Shown piece by piece: positions 15,855 through 23,374 of a DNA stretch of 24,959 bases (position 1 is its first letter; each line of letters begins with the position of its first letter). The notes below the pieces were generated by a model, which ran no database searches, was not told the DNA's origin, and saw only the letters and a list, made by a program, of their open reading frames with translations. A program made the position numbers and the translations under genes. Source of the DNA: Parabacteroides sp. (GTDB lineage Bacteria > Bacteroidota > Bacteroidia > Bacteroidales > Tannerellaceae); assembly GCA_020026285.1 (NCBI GenBank), contig JAHHQS010000042.1, positions 1-24,959 on the forward strand. The letters are read 5' to 3'.

Positions 15855-16571
15855 TTAGAATTTAAATAAATCGTTCATTCCCAAGAAACCTGACTTGCCG
15901 GCTGTAAATTCGGCAGCAACGACAGCTCCCAAAGCAAAGCCTGCACGACTCTTTGCATCATGTTTGATACTGATTGTATCGACATCTGAATCATAAACTA
16001 TCTCATGAATACCAGGAACTTCGCCTTCACGGATAGAATGAATAGGAATCTGAGTTTCTTTTTCTGCAGTTTCTAACGCCCAACCATCTTTACGGTCTAT
16101 ATTCTCGATGATTCCTTCAGCTAAAGTTATAGCTGTTCCACTTGGAGCATCCAATTTATGAATATGATGAGTTTCTGTTACAGAAATATTATAGTTTGGG
16201 AAATTATTCATAATCTTAGCCAGATATTTATTTACAGCAAAAAAGATATTTACACCAATACTATAATTTGATGAGTAAAAGAAAGTTTTACCTTCCGTCT
16301 CACATATTTGTTTGATTTCATCAATTCTATCTAACCAGCCTGTTGTTCCTGAAACTACCGGAACGCCGGCTTCAAAACATTTCATATAATTATTAAAAGC
16401 TGTAGCAGGAGTGGTAAATTCAATTGCTACATCAGCACTTTTAAAAGCATCCGACTGAAAATCTTCAGGATTATTAATATCTATAATTGAAACGATCTCA
16501 TGTCCACGACTTAAAGCTATCTGTTCGATAGTCTTTCCCATCTTTCCATAACCGACAAGTGCTATTTTCAT
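15855..16571 (-). CDS. dapB: 4-hydroxy-tetrahydrodipicolinate reductase
   Basis: This 238-residue cytosolic enzyme reduces 4-hydroxy-tetrahydrodipicolinate with NAD(P)H in lysine and diaminopimelate synthesis. The N-terminal nucleotide-binding motif is GYGKMG (7-12), then SGTTGW (74-79) and SSNYSIGVNIF (100-110). The family signature ETHHIHKLDAPSGTA (133-147) includes the catalytic His136 region and Lys139. It is shorter than the roughly 270-residue E. coli enzyme, mainly in the N-terminal half, as is common in Bacteroidetes. It is the first gene of a four-gene operon with two signal peptidase genes and wbqC, preceded by a promoter at about 16623-16651. Confidence 0.96.
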   Translation of the reverse strand: MKIALVGYGKMGKTIEQIALSRGHEIVSIIDINNPEDFQSDAFKSADVAIEFTTPATAFNNYMKCFEAGVPVVSGTTGWLDRIDEIKQICETEGKTFFYSSNYSIGVNIFFAVNKYLAKIMNNFPNYNISVTETHHIHKLDAPSGTAITLAEGIIENIDRKDGWALETAEKETQIPIHSIREGEVPGIHEIVYDSDVDTISIKHDAKSRAGFALGAVVAAEFTAGKSGFLGMNDLFKF

Positions 16572-16622
16572 TTTTTCTATATTTTATTTCGATTTTACAC
16601 CTAATTTATTATTATCTCGACG

Positions 16623-16651
16623 CAAACTTACAAAAAAAAGCAGAGATTCAA
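16623..16651 (-). promoter_or_regulatory. dapB promoter
   Basis: On the minus strand TTG (16651-16649) is followed after 18 bp by TAAGTTTG (16630-16623), a match to TAnnTTTG with slightly short spacing. The leader before the dapB ATG at 16571 would be about 45 nt. Confidence 0.55.
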
Positions 16652-16798
16652 GCATCATACCGTTTGAACAATCAACAGAATCTCTTTAGAAACAGCTGAT
16701 ATACGAAAAGATTATATTGCTGTTCTTAAAGTCCAATCCTGACAGGAACAATAGTTTTTCAATTTTAGAAGTACCAGATACGACAATTCCATATAAGA

Positions 16799-16840
16799 AA
16801 TCCGACTATCTATTGTATTAATACCCCAGATAGTCGGATT
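16799..16840 (-). terminator. Terminator of the sugar-use operon
   Basis: AATCCGACTATCT (16799-16811) pairs perfectly over 13 bp with AGATAGTCGGATT (16828-16840), with a 16-nt loop. On the minus strand the stem is followed by TCTTATAT. It lies about 44 bp beyond the ROK kinase stop. Confidence 0.75.
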
Positions 16841-16883
16841 AATCAGTTTTTATTATTAAATAATTCTCTCAACAAAACAAGGC

Positions 16884-17978
16884 TTACTTATCCATTTGGG
16901 CCAAAGCATACTGATAAGCACCTAAAGCGATAGAACGATTAGCTCCTTGCTTTGAAATCATAACTCCGATACGCTTGCAGGGATCATAATCCACCCATTC
17001 GTCTGTTCCAGGAATCTGAACCTTTGTTGCTCCACCTTTCAGGAATTCCTGTAATTCTTCCGGATCTTCCAGGTTGAAAGCTTTCATCTGTAAACGATTG
17101 AAACGATTTCCATTCATCATTGCTAACGTACCGTTCAACTCACGCATTAATGCAGGCATAAAATATTTGGATGCACCAGATAATCCACCACCAATAGCAA
17201 CAACTCCGTCAAGTAAAGTTACAGCAGAAGCAATTGCTTCACCAGCCATTTCACCTAATTCCTCGAAAGAAGAAACAGCAGCCTGTTTGTTCCCTTCACG
17301 TTTTCCTTCTGCAATATCAAAAATATCTTTTGGAGTCAGATCTGTCTTATCACCAGATAGTTCTGCATAAACACGCTTTACTGCACGGATACTTACGCTT
17401 TCCTCTACAATATATTCCGGATATTTCTTATTACGGCAGCACCAAACATCTCCACCGCAACCATTATCTCCAATCAACAACTCATTATTATTAATTACTA
17501 CTCCGGCACCAAAACCAGTACCTAAAGTAATACCTAACAGATTATGATATTGTTTGCAGCTTCCTGCTTCCTTCAACTTCTGATTAAGCTCGGGCAATGA
17601 ACCAGCCAAAGCTTCTCCATAAGCGAACAGACTTCCATCGTTATTAATGTAAACAGGAATACCAAAATGTTTATTTAAAAACGGACCTAATGCCACACCT
17701 CCACGGAAAGAAGGGAAATTAGGCAGGTCTCCAATAATACCTGCTTCATAATCTGCCGGACCAGGAAAGGCAAAACTAATAGCAACAGGTTCTTCTTTCA
17801 ACGCTTCTTTTACTTGCGTAAAACCCTTCAACAAGACCTGCAGGCAACCATTCAGATTATTAACTTCTGAACGCAAGGTTATCGGTTCAACTATTTCTTC
17901 TCCATCACAGATTGCAGAAAAGACAAGATTTGTTCCTCCTGCATCTAATGTCATCACTATACGATTAACGTTTTTCAT
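16884..17978 (-). CDS. ROK-family sugar kinase
   Basis: This 364-residue cytosolic protein phosphorylates a hexose with ATP and has the ROK/ASKHA fold. Visible motifs are the phosphate-1 loop LDAGGTNLVF (11-20), the catalytic region INNDGSLFAYGE (111-122, Asp114), LGTGFGAGVVINN (152-164) and the adenosine segment AIGGGLSGAS (261-270). The usual ROK zinc motif (GHxxx...CxCGxxGCxE) is degenerate: only GCGGDVWCCRNKKYPEYIVEE (173-193) is present, without the normal His and cysteine spacing. The frame is open up to 18071, but the ATG at 17978 gives the normal family N terminus and sits 10 bp after the isomerase stop, whereas the longer start would overlap that gene by 80 bp. Co-occurrence with a mannose-6-phosphate isomerase suggests mannose or fructose as substrate; glucose cannot be excluded. 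Confidence 0.9.
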   Translation of the reverse strand: MKNVNRIVMTLDAGGTNLVFSAICDGEEIVEPITLRSEVNNLNGCLQVLLKGFTQVKEALKEEPVAISFAFPGPADYEAGIIGDLPNFPSFRGGVALGPFLNKHFGIPVYINNDGSLFAYGEALAGSLPELNQKLKEAGSCKQYHNLLGITLGTGFGAGVVINNNELLIGDNGCGGDVWCCRNKKYPEYIVEESVSIRAVKRVYAELSGDKTDLTPKDIFDIAEGKREGNKQAAVSSFEELGEMAGEAIASAVTLLDGVVAIGGGLSGASKYFMPALMRELNGTLAMMNGNRFNRLQMKAFNLEDPEELQEFLKGGATKVQIPGTDEWVDYDPCKRIGVMISKQGANRSIALGAYQYALAQMDK

Positions 17979-17988
17979 CTTATTTTTA

Positions 17989-19740
17989 TTACTGTCTAAA
18001 ACGGATATAAGCTTTAATAGTTCCACACTCCTTTCCTTCTGAAGCACCATAAGGACGAATAGTATATTCACCTACTGATGCAGGAATAATGAATGTCTCT
18101 GCATAATGAACGACATAAGGTTCAAAAGCATCAGTCGGACTTTCCACGATTAATTCATCACCTTCAATGACATTCAAGACATTGACTCCACCATCAGTAT
18201 GATGAGTTACTTTCTTAGTAAACCAATGACGACGTGTTTCGATGAATTCATTTTCATGTAAACCCGTTCTTTCTTCACGCCACCCATCACCTTCAGCAAC
18301 AGGTTCAATATGATTTACGAGATTCTCCCTAGTAAAATCAGTCTGACGTTCCCACTGAATAACATGAGAACCATGCTTAATGTTGATTGGACGAGGAAGA
18401 CCGTCTAAACCTAAACGTCCCCAATCCCATAGTTTAAAAGTAAACAAATTAGGTGTGGCACTGATTTCAAGAACCATAGCACCAGAGCCGGAACAATGTA
18501 TGGTTCCATTAGGAATCAAGAAATGATCATGCTTCTTAGCAGGCCATCTATTGACAAACTTTTCAGCATCAAATTCTTTTCCTGTTTCCTGAGACTCATT
18601 CAAAGCAGCAATCATTTCATCCGGATTAACTCCTGTTTTTAATCCAAGGTAAACGGTTGCCCCTTCGTTAGCGTCTAGTAAATAATAGCTTTCATCCTGA
18701 GTATAATAGATACCAAATGTATCACGGATATATTGTGTTGTCGGATGAACCTGTAAGCTCAAGTTTCCCCCTCCTATTGTATCCAAGAAGTCAAAACGAA
18801 TCGGGAAGTCTGCGCCGAAACGAGATTCAACGGGTCCACCCAACACAGCTTTGGTCTGATTAAAAATCAAATTGTTTGAAGCCATCTCAAAAAGCTCTCC
18901 ATTCACTTTGAAGAACAAGCTGTTCTCTTCAGGGACACAATCGAAACACCAGCCATAATTCTGTTTTTCAGGATCCAATCCACAAACACTTTTCATCCAT
19001 TGTCCGCCCCAAGGAGCCGGATCGAAGAAAGGGACCACACGGAATGGTTTGTGAGCAGTCTTTTTCAATCCCTCAAGCATCATTTCTCCAGTAATCATTT
19101 TCGGCTGATCAGGGATATGAGTATCCAGCCAATAATCCACTTTTGTCAGAAGCTGTTTCTTCAAAGTATCACAAACAATCCAATCAACAAAATATCCTCT
19201 TTTATAATGGTAAGTAGCTCCTTCTTCTCTGTTTTCAACTCCTAATCCGGTAATTTCATGACGACGAAAACGTTGTTGTATTTCCCAACGCGCCATATCG
19301 ACGTAAATTAATAAATCCGATTCAGGAGCAACGACAGCAGCACCGTTACCATAAACAACAACCAAGCCACTTTGCACCTCAATCTGTTTACGAACAACCT
19401 CAACTTTGGCTGAATCGAGGAAATCCGCATAAGTAAAACGAGAACGATAACCGAATAATCTATCATCCGTAATGTACGGATAAGTCATATCCTCAATTTC
19501 TTTAACTGATTTAAATACAGATTTTGTATCAATCCAAAGGTCTGCATTCAATTGAGATAATTCCTGTTGTAATTCTTCGTGATGAACACCATGATAACAT
19601 TCAATCACCACAACGACTGATTTCTTTCCTCCAATTTTTTGATAAGCCTGTTTAATTTCATCACGAACGGCTTTCCATCCTTTCCATAAACCTCCTTCAA
19701 CTTCGGTAGAAGGATATTTATCATAATTACTTTTTCTCAT
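17989..19740 (-). CDS. Class I mannose-6-phosphate isomerase with an extra N-terminal domain
   Basis: The C-terminal two thirds of this 583-residue protein (about 230-583) is a type I phosphomannose isomerase, which interconverts mannose-6-phosphate and fructose-6-phosphate. The zinc ligands are visible: Gln330 and His332 in LSLQVHP, Glu350 in QDESYYLLD and His415 in IPNGTIHCSG. The first 200 residues are not part of known short isomerases. They start a beta-strand/loop pattern SVVVVIECYHGVHHEEL (41-57) where uridine-kinase-like proteins have their P-loop, and contain LLIYVDMARWEIQQRFRR (143-160), which resembles a late strand and LID region of such kinases. The GxxGxGKT residues are missing. 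The ATG at 19740 is preferred over a TTG three codons upstream. The gene lies 14 bp after the lipoprotein gene and 10 bp before the ROK kinase. Confidence 0.88.
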   Translation of the reverse strand: MRKSNYDKYPSTEVEGGLWKGWKAVRDEIKQAYQKIGGKKSVVVVIECYHGVHHEELQQELSQLNADLWIDTKSVFKSVKEIEDMTYPYITDDRLFGYRSRFTYADFLDSAKVEVVRKQIEVQSGLVVVYGNGAAVVAPESDLLIYVDMARWEIQQRFRRHEITGLGVENREEGATYHYKRGYFVDWIVCDTLKKQLLTKVDYWLDTHIPDQPKMITGEMMLEGLKKTAHKPFRVVPFFDPAPWGGQWMKSVCGLDPEKQNYGWCFDCVPEENSLFFKVNGELFEMASNNLIFNQTKAVLGGPVESRFGADFPIRFDFLDTIGGGNLSLQVHPTTQYIRDTFGIYYTQDESYYLLDANEGATVYLGLKTGVNPDEMIAALNESQETGKEFDAEKFVNRWPAKKHDHFLIPNGTIHCSGSGAMVLEISATPNLFTFKLWDWGRLGLDGLPRPINIKHGSHVIQWERQTDFTRENLVNHIEPVAEGDGWREERTGLHENEFIETRRHWFTKKVTHHTDGGVNVLNVIEGDELIVESPTDAFEPYVVHYAETFIIPASVGEYTIRPYGASEGKECGTIKAYIRFRQ

Positions 19741-19754
19741 TATATTCAATTTAT

Positions 19755-21050
19755 CTATTTATTTTCTTCTGCCCAATCATTTAACATCTCAATGGCTTTA
19801 GCCAAGACTCCTGCCGAACCTTTAAAATGGCCGGAACCACTCGGCACACCTCCTTGCCCGTACCATTCATAAAATCCTTTATTTTTAATAACCCGATCTA
19901 TCATCGGACGAATTTCCGCATAAGCTTCTTCTACATATCCATTTGCTATTAATTGCTGAATCATTCGTCCTCCAAACCAAGTCCAGTCTCCTCCATTTTG
20001 ATAGTTATAGGATTTTGCCATTCCCCCATGAAAAAATCCTTCCGGGTAAGTTGGATAAAGAGTCAATCCAATACTAGGCATTCCCGACAAACGCACATTC
20101 TCCAACATCTGAGTATTTACAACAGCAATTTCTTCTTTTGACAAAAGACCAGCCTCTATAGCGACAGCTGTTCCTCCATGATAGTGAATTTCATTTTCAT
20201 CAAATCCTTCAGGGATAGGAGATTCACCCAAATACAAATGAGGTATAAACTTTTTATGTTCTTCATCCCATAAAAACTTACGTGTATTTTTGGCAATATT
20301 CTCTCGAATAATTTTCCATTTATTTAATAGTTCCTTATCATCTGTCATTTCCTGCAAATAATCAAGAGCTATTATAAACATGGCATTGTCGTAAACATCA
20401 ATAGCCTTAAAAGACAAATCATTCATATCACAACCAAAGTCATCCATTGGCTGAACATCTCCCCAGTCTGCAGTCATTGCACCATAAATCAGACCATATT
20501 TTTCACTATAACGATTCTGCATTAAGTAATCGACCATATCATCCATGCGTTCCAACACAGTTCTTCCGGCAATCACTTCATACAATAAAGCTTTATCTCC
20601 AGTCTTTCTTATATACTTTCCGATAAGCTGGATCAAAGATGTTTCCTGATCTGTTTCAACAGTATTTTTAAAACCAACATGCTTCGGAGCATTCTCTGAA
20701 TAGTATGGACATGTATCAATCCATGTAAAATCAGATTTCAAAACATAGCCGTCCACCATTTCATTGTTTGGCTGCTGTAATCCAAAAAACAAAAGAATTG
20801 CATGATGTATTTCCTCCGGATTACGTACTTCACAAGCCGTTTCTATAAAAGTATTCAGATCACGAGCCCATATCTGAGAATAACCACTACCAGCATTGAA
20901 TCCTTCACTTATAACAACCCTTGCCAAACTATCAACCTGATGTAAAGTCTTATCATTTTTTATATCCTCAGCCAGCTTCTTATTTGAGTTTGAATCAACG
21001 CATGAGGTAAAAAGTAGTCCAAATATCGCAAAGAGTGTTACGAACTTCAT
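19755..21050 (-). CDS. Six-hairpin-glycosidase-like lipoprotein
   Basis: This 431-residue protein begins with a lipoprotein signal whose lipobox ends at Cys17 (LFTSC), so it is exported and membrane-anchored. The rest looks like an (alpha/alpha)6 barrel: alternating amphipathic helices with conserved aromatic-acid motifs in the loops, QIWARDLNTF (59-68), TADWGD (193-198), SYNYQNGGDWTWFGGRM (347-363) and GFYEWYGQGG (392-401). This pattern is shared by the six-hairpin glycosidase superfamily (glycogen-debranching/GH63-like and related families). Likely general acid and base are among Asp64, Asp198, Asp355 and Glu395, but I cannot assign a GH family. It is the first gene of an operon with a phosphomannose isomerase and a hexose kinase, so release of a mannose-, fructose- or glucose-type sugar is plausible. 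The ATG at 21050 gives an intact signal peptide. Confidence 0.75.
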   Translation of the reverse strand: MKFVTLFAIFGLLFTSCVDSNSNKKLAEDIKNDKTLHQVDSLARVVISEGFNAGSGYSQIWARDLNTFIETACEVRNPEEIHHAILLFFGLQQPNNEMVDGYVLKSDFTWIDTCPYYSENAPKHVGFKNTVETDQETSLIQLIGKYIRKTGDKALLYEVIAGRTVLERMDDMVDYLMQNRYSEKYGLIYGAMTADWGDVQPMDDFGCDMNDLSFKAIDVYDNAMFIIALDYLQEMTDDKELLNKWKIIRENIAKNTRKFLWDEEHKKFIPHLYLGESPIPEGFDENEIHYHGGTAVAIEAGLLSKEEIAVVNTQMLENVRLSGMPSIGLTLYPTYPEGFFHGGMAKSYNYQNGGDWTWFGGRMIQQLIANGYVEEAYAEIRPMIDRVIKNKGFYEWYGQGGVPSGSGHFKGSAGVLAKAIEMLNDWAEENK

Positions 21051-21067
21051 ATTTTACAATTTTTTCA

Positions 21068-21096
21068 CAAAAATACAATTCTAATCACAAAACAAA
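21068..21096 (-). promoter_or_regulatory. Possible promoter of the glycosidase-isomerase-kinase operon
   Basis: On the minus strand TATTTTTG (21075-21068) matches TAnnTTTG, with TTTG (21096-21093) 17 bp upstream, which is shorter than the usual spacing. The 90-bp gap to the divergent araC-type gene must hold both promoters and any operator. Confidence 0.4.
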
Positions 21097-21099
21097 CCC

Positions 21100-21107
21100 T
21101 ACCTTTG
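21100..21107 (+). promoter_or_regulatory. -7 element of the AraC-family gene
   Basis: TACCTTTG at 21100-21107 is a strong match to the Bacteroidetes -7 element, 33 bp before the ATG at 21141. No clear TTG lies 20 bp upstream, which fits a promoter that needs an activator or is weak. Confidence 0.55.
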
Positions 21108-21140
21108 TTACGAATCAATTATACTATATTTTGAATATCT

Positions 21141-22052
21141 ATGATAAAACTTAAAGAAGGATTCAAAGGGGAACGGTTTGCGACATTACCAGACAACATT
21201 CTTAATGAATATAGCAAAGATCCGTTGATAAAAAACCTATATATCCGGAAAATAGGTTTTTTCCCTAAAGTAAAATATCATTGCGTTCAAAAAGATCAAG
21301 GGACTGACTATGGAATGCTAATCTATTGTATATCAGGAGAAGGATGGTATAAAATAGAAGGAAAGACTTATCTTATTTTAGAAAATCAATATGTTATCAT
21401 TCCTCCCAAGGTACCATATTCCTTTGGAGCAAACAATGATAACCCATGGACAATATATTGGATACATTTCAAAGGAGAATTGATGAATAGCTTTATTCCA
21501 TCACATCGAACGCCATGCAGTATCTTACCGGGAGACTATTCCAGAATTCTTGATAGACTTAATATGTTTGATGAGATTTATAGCTGTTACTCTTTAGGAT
21601 ATGTTAAAGAATATATGATATATTCTTCCATGTGTCTGTATATGTTTCTAGCTTCCTTTATCTACCTGGAGCAATACCGATTAATCAATCTGCCAACTCA
21701 TCTGGAATATCCTTTTTCATCAAAGGTTGTTCATTATTTACAAGAACATATTCATCAGAACATAACTCTTGATCAGGTTGCGAATCATTTCAAATATTCC
21801 ACTTCGCATTTCTGCACTTTATTTCAAAAGGAAACAGGAGTTTCACCTATTAGTTATTTCATTCGTTTGAAAATGCAAAAAGCATGTCAGTACTTAGAAA
21901 TGACAAATATAAAGGTAAGTCAGATAGCAACAATTCTTGGTTTCGAAGAACCTGCTTACTTTTCTAAAATGTTCACTAAAATTATAGGGGAAACACCTTC
22001 TGAATATAGAAAGAAAGAATCTTCTATAGATAAAAACCATTCTGATCTGTAA
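21141..22052 (+). CDS. AraC-family transcriptional regulator
   Basis: This 303-residue cytoplasmic protein has an N-terminal cupin ligand-binding domain (about 35-115; RKIGFFPKVKYHC, ISGEGWYKIEGKTYLIL, YVIIPPKVPYSF and WTIYWIHFKG are typical of sugar-sensing AraC proteins) and a C-terminal pair of helix-turn-helix motifs (about 190-292). The first HTH is ITLDQVANHFKYSTSHFCTLF (208-228) and the second KVSQIATILGFEEPAYFSKMF (258-278), followed by GETPSEYR (283-290). It is transcribed divergently from the glycosidase-isomerase-kinase operon across 90 bp, the usual arrangement for a local activator. An effector sugar is likely but unidentified. A 12-bp inverted repeat follows the stop. Confidence 0.94.
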   Translation: MIKLKEGFKGERFATLPDNILNEYSKDPLIKNLYIRKIGFFPKVKYHCVQKDQGTDYGMLIYCISGEGWYKIEGKTYLILENQYVIIPPKVPYSFGANNDNPWTIYWIHFKGELMNSFIPSHRTPCSILPGDYSRILDRLNMFDEIYSCYSLGYVKEYMIYSSMCLYMFLASFIYLEQYRLINLPTHLEYPFSSKVVHYLQEHIHQNITLDQVANHFKYSTSHFCTLFQKETGVSPISYFIRLKMQKACQYLEMTNIKVSQIATILGFEEPAYFSKMFTKIIGETPSEYRKKESSIDKNHSDL

Positions 22053-22058
22053 AATTAA

Positions 22059-22101
22059 TTTCCTTTAGTAAATCTGAAGAGCCTGGATATACTAAAGGAA
22101 A
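22059..22101. terminator. Inverted repeat after the AraC-family gene
   Basis: TTTCCTTTAGTA (22059-22070) pairs perfectly with TACTAAAGGAAA (22090-22101), with a 19-nt loop, beginning 7 bp past the stop. It probably ends the transcript, although no T-run follows on the plus strand (the next bases are ATGGATCATA). The AAATTAATTT just before the stem could serve the opposite direction. Confidence 0.5.
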
Positions 22102-22135
22102 ATGGATCATATGTTAAATTCAATGTTAACAAACC

Positions 22136-22174
22136 ATGTTTTAAAACATCTTTTCTTATATGGTATTACCTTTG
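22136..22174 (+). promoter_or_regulatory. lrgA promoter with an overlapping palindrome
   Basis: TACCTTTG (22167-22174) is a good -7 element 46 bp before the lrgA ATG. The -33 region is covered by a perfect 14-bp palindrome, ATGTTTTAAAACAT (22136-22149), and related ATGTTAA half-sites occur at 22111 and 22123. No clean TTG lies at the right distance. The palindrome is positioned as an operator for a dimeric regulator; that role is inference. Confidence 0.5.
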
Positions 22175-22220
22175 CAGCACTATTAATTAATTTTTCAATA
22201 AATCTTTAAAACTTAGATTT

Positions 22221-22571
22221 ATGTTAGTGCAAGTGTTTTACATTTTATTCTTCTACTTTATTGGAGAATTTATCAGTTATTGCATCAACGGCTTTATTCC
22301 TGGAAATGTTATCGGAATGGTCCTGTTGTTTTTATCCTTAGCATTTAAATTTATCAAACCCAATCATGTGAGCAAAATTTCCAAGATACTTACAGACAAC
22401 ATGGGATTATTCTTTTTGCCGGCTGGTGTTGGATTAATGACCTCTTTTAATATCATATCCAATTATTGGGCTGTAATCCTTACAGCATGTATTATCAGCA
22501 CCATACTGGTTATTGCCGTAGTTGCTTTGACTCAACAAGAATTTGAAAAGCATAAAAGGAAAACAATATGA
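22221..22571 (+). CDS. lrgA: LrgA/CidA-family membrane protein
   Basis: This 116-residue protein has four predicted membrane segments and the family core GEFISYCINGFIPGNVIGMVLLF (about residues 14-36) and GLFFLPAGVGLMTSF (about 62-76). LrgA/CidA proteins were first described as holin-like regulators of cell lysis in Staphylococcus. Later work on B. subtilis PftAB and plant PLGG1 supports transport of pyruvate or glycolate/glycerate by the LrgAB pair. It overlaps lrgB by 4 bp (ATGA, 22568-22571), so the two are translationally coupled and probably form one complex. Confidence 0.92.
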   Translation: MLVQVFYILFFYFIGEFISYCINGFIPGNVIGMVLLFLSLAFKFIKPNHVSKISKILTDNMGLFFLPAGVGLMTSFNIISNYWAVILTACIISTILVIAVVALTQQEFEKHKRKTI

Positions 22572-23269
22572 ACCAATTAATGCATTCTGAAATATTTGAT
22601 CTAGTCTTAGTCTTTGGTACGTATATAGCAGCAACCATTCTCTATCAAAAAACTAAAATCAAATTACTCCATCCCCTATTGACTTCAATCTTTGTTATTA
22701 TCGTCATTCTAAATATCTTAGGAATTGAATACGATTCTTTCAGACAAGGGACTCATCTGGTCCACTTTATGCTAGGACCTTCAGTCGTTGCCCTGGGATA
22801 TATACTTTATGATCAAATGCAATACTTGAAAGGGAATGTCGTTTCTATTATCACTTCTGTCTTTGTAGGAGCTTTAGTTGGAATTATCAGTGTAATTCTG
22901 ATTGGAAAACTTATGGGTGCCGATCAATCTTTGATAGCTACACTTCAACCCAAATCAGTTACAACCCCTATAGCTATGGGAATTGCAGAAAAGAATGGGG
23001 GGATTCCTTCTTTAACTGCAGTAATTGTCGTTGCAGTCGGAATTTTCGGAAGTATTATCGGGCCAATGGTTATGAGAGTTTTAGGAATTGAAAGCAAAAT
23101 AGCCAAAGGACTTGCCTTAGGAGCCTCTTCTCATGGTGTAGGTACCGCAACTGCTATTCAACTTGGAGCTGTTGAAGGAGCACTAAGCGGATTAGCTATT
23201 GGATTGATGGGTATTATGACTGCTATTCTAGTTCCAGTTATCAGTTATGTCATTTCACTCTTTCCATAA
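22568..23269 (+). CDS. lrgB: LrgB/CidB-family membrane protein
   Basis: This 233-residue inner-membrane protein has about six to eight hydrophobic segments. The family hallmarks are PKSVTTPIAMGIAEKNGGIPSL (at about residues 137-158), GIFGSIIGPM and the strongly conserved GLALGASSHGVGTATAIQLG stretch, followed by EGALSGLAIGLMGIMTAIL. It is the larger partner of LrgA, encoded by the overlapping gene upstream. In other species the pair moves small monocarboxylates such as pyruvate or glycolate and is controlled by a LytSR-type two-component system. No such system is encoded in the window. The reading frame ends at 23269, about 70 bp before the ahcY promoter. Confidence 0.93.
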   Translation: MNQLMHSEIFDLVLVFGTYIAATILYQKTKIKLLHPLLTSIFVIIVILNILGIEYDSFRQGTHLVHFMLGPSVVALGYILYDQMQYLKGNVVSIITSVFVGALVGIISVILIGKLMGADQSLIATLQPKSVTTPIAMGIAEKNGGIPSLTAVIVVAVGIFGSIIGPMVMRVLGIESKIAKGLALGASSHGVGTATAIQLGAVEGALSGLAIGLMGIMTAILVPVISYVISLFP

Positions 23270-23337
23270 GTTCTATTATTATCCTTTAATTTACTATAAA
23301 ATAGAAAGACGCTCTTTCCCAAGGTGTTTTTTTGTCG

Positions 23338-23345
23338 TACCTTTG
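23338..23345 (+). promoter_or_regulatory. ahcY promoter
   Basis: TACCTTTG (23338-23345) matches the Bacteroidetes -7 element 29 bp before the ahcY ATG at 23375. A TTTC (23315-23318) sits at the -33 position, about 20 bp upstream. This gives ahcY a transcript separate from lrgAB. Confidence 0.6.
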
Positions 23346-23374
23346 CGAAAAATATCAAATATACATAAAGAATC

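Larger units (their letters stand above)
16572..16883. other. Intergenic region between dapB and the ROK gene
   Basis: This 312-bp stretch holds the dapB promoter near its left end and the terminator of the sugar operon at its right end (separate entries). Between 16660 and 16795 I see no gene; a weak partial complementarity between TTGCTGTTC (about 16728) and GAACAATAG (about 16746) is the only other structure. Confidence 0.6.

Noticed and set aside
17979..18071. N-terminal extension of the ROK kinase
   Set aside because: It would overlap the isomerase gene by 80 bp and adds 31 residues absent from the family; the ATG at 17978 gives the normal DxGGT-proximal start.
23271..23306. Possible terminator after lrgB (TTCTATT with AATAGAA)
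   Set aside because: Only a 7-bp AT-rich stem with a 22-nt loop and no T-run; too weak to call.
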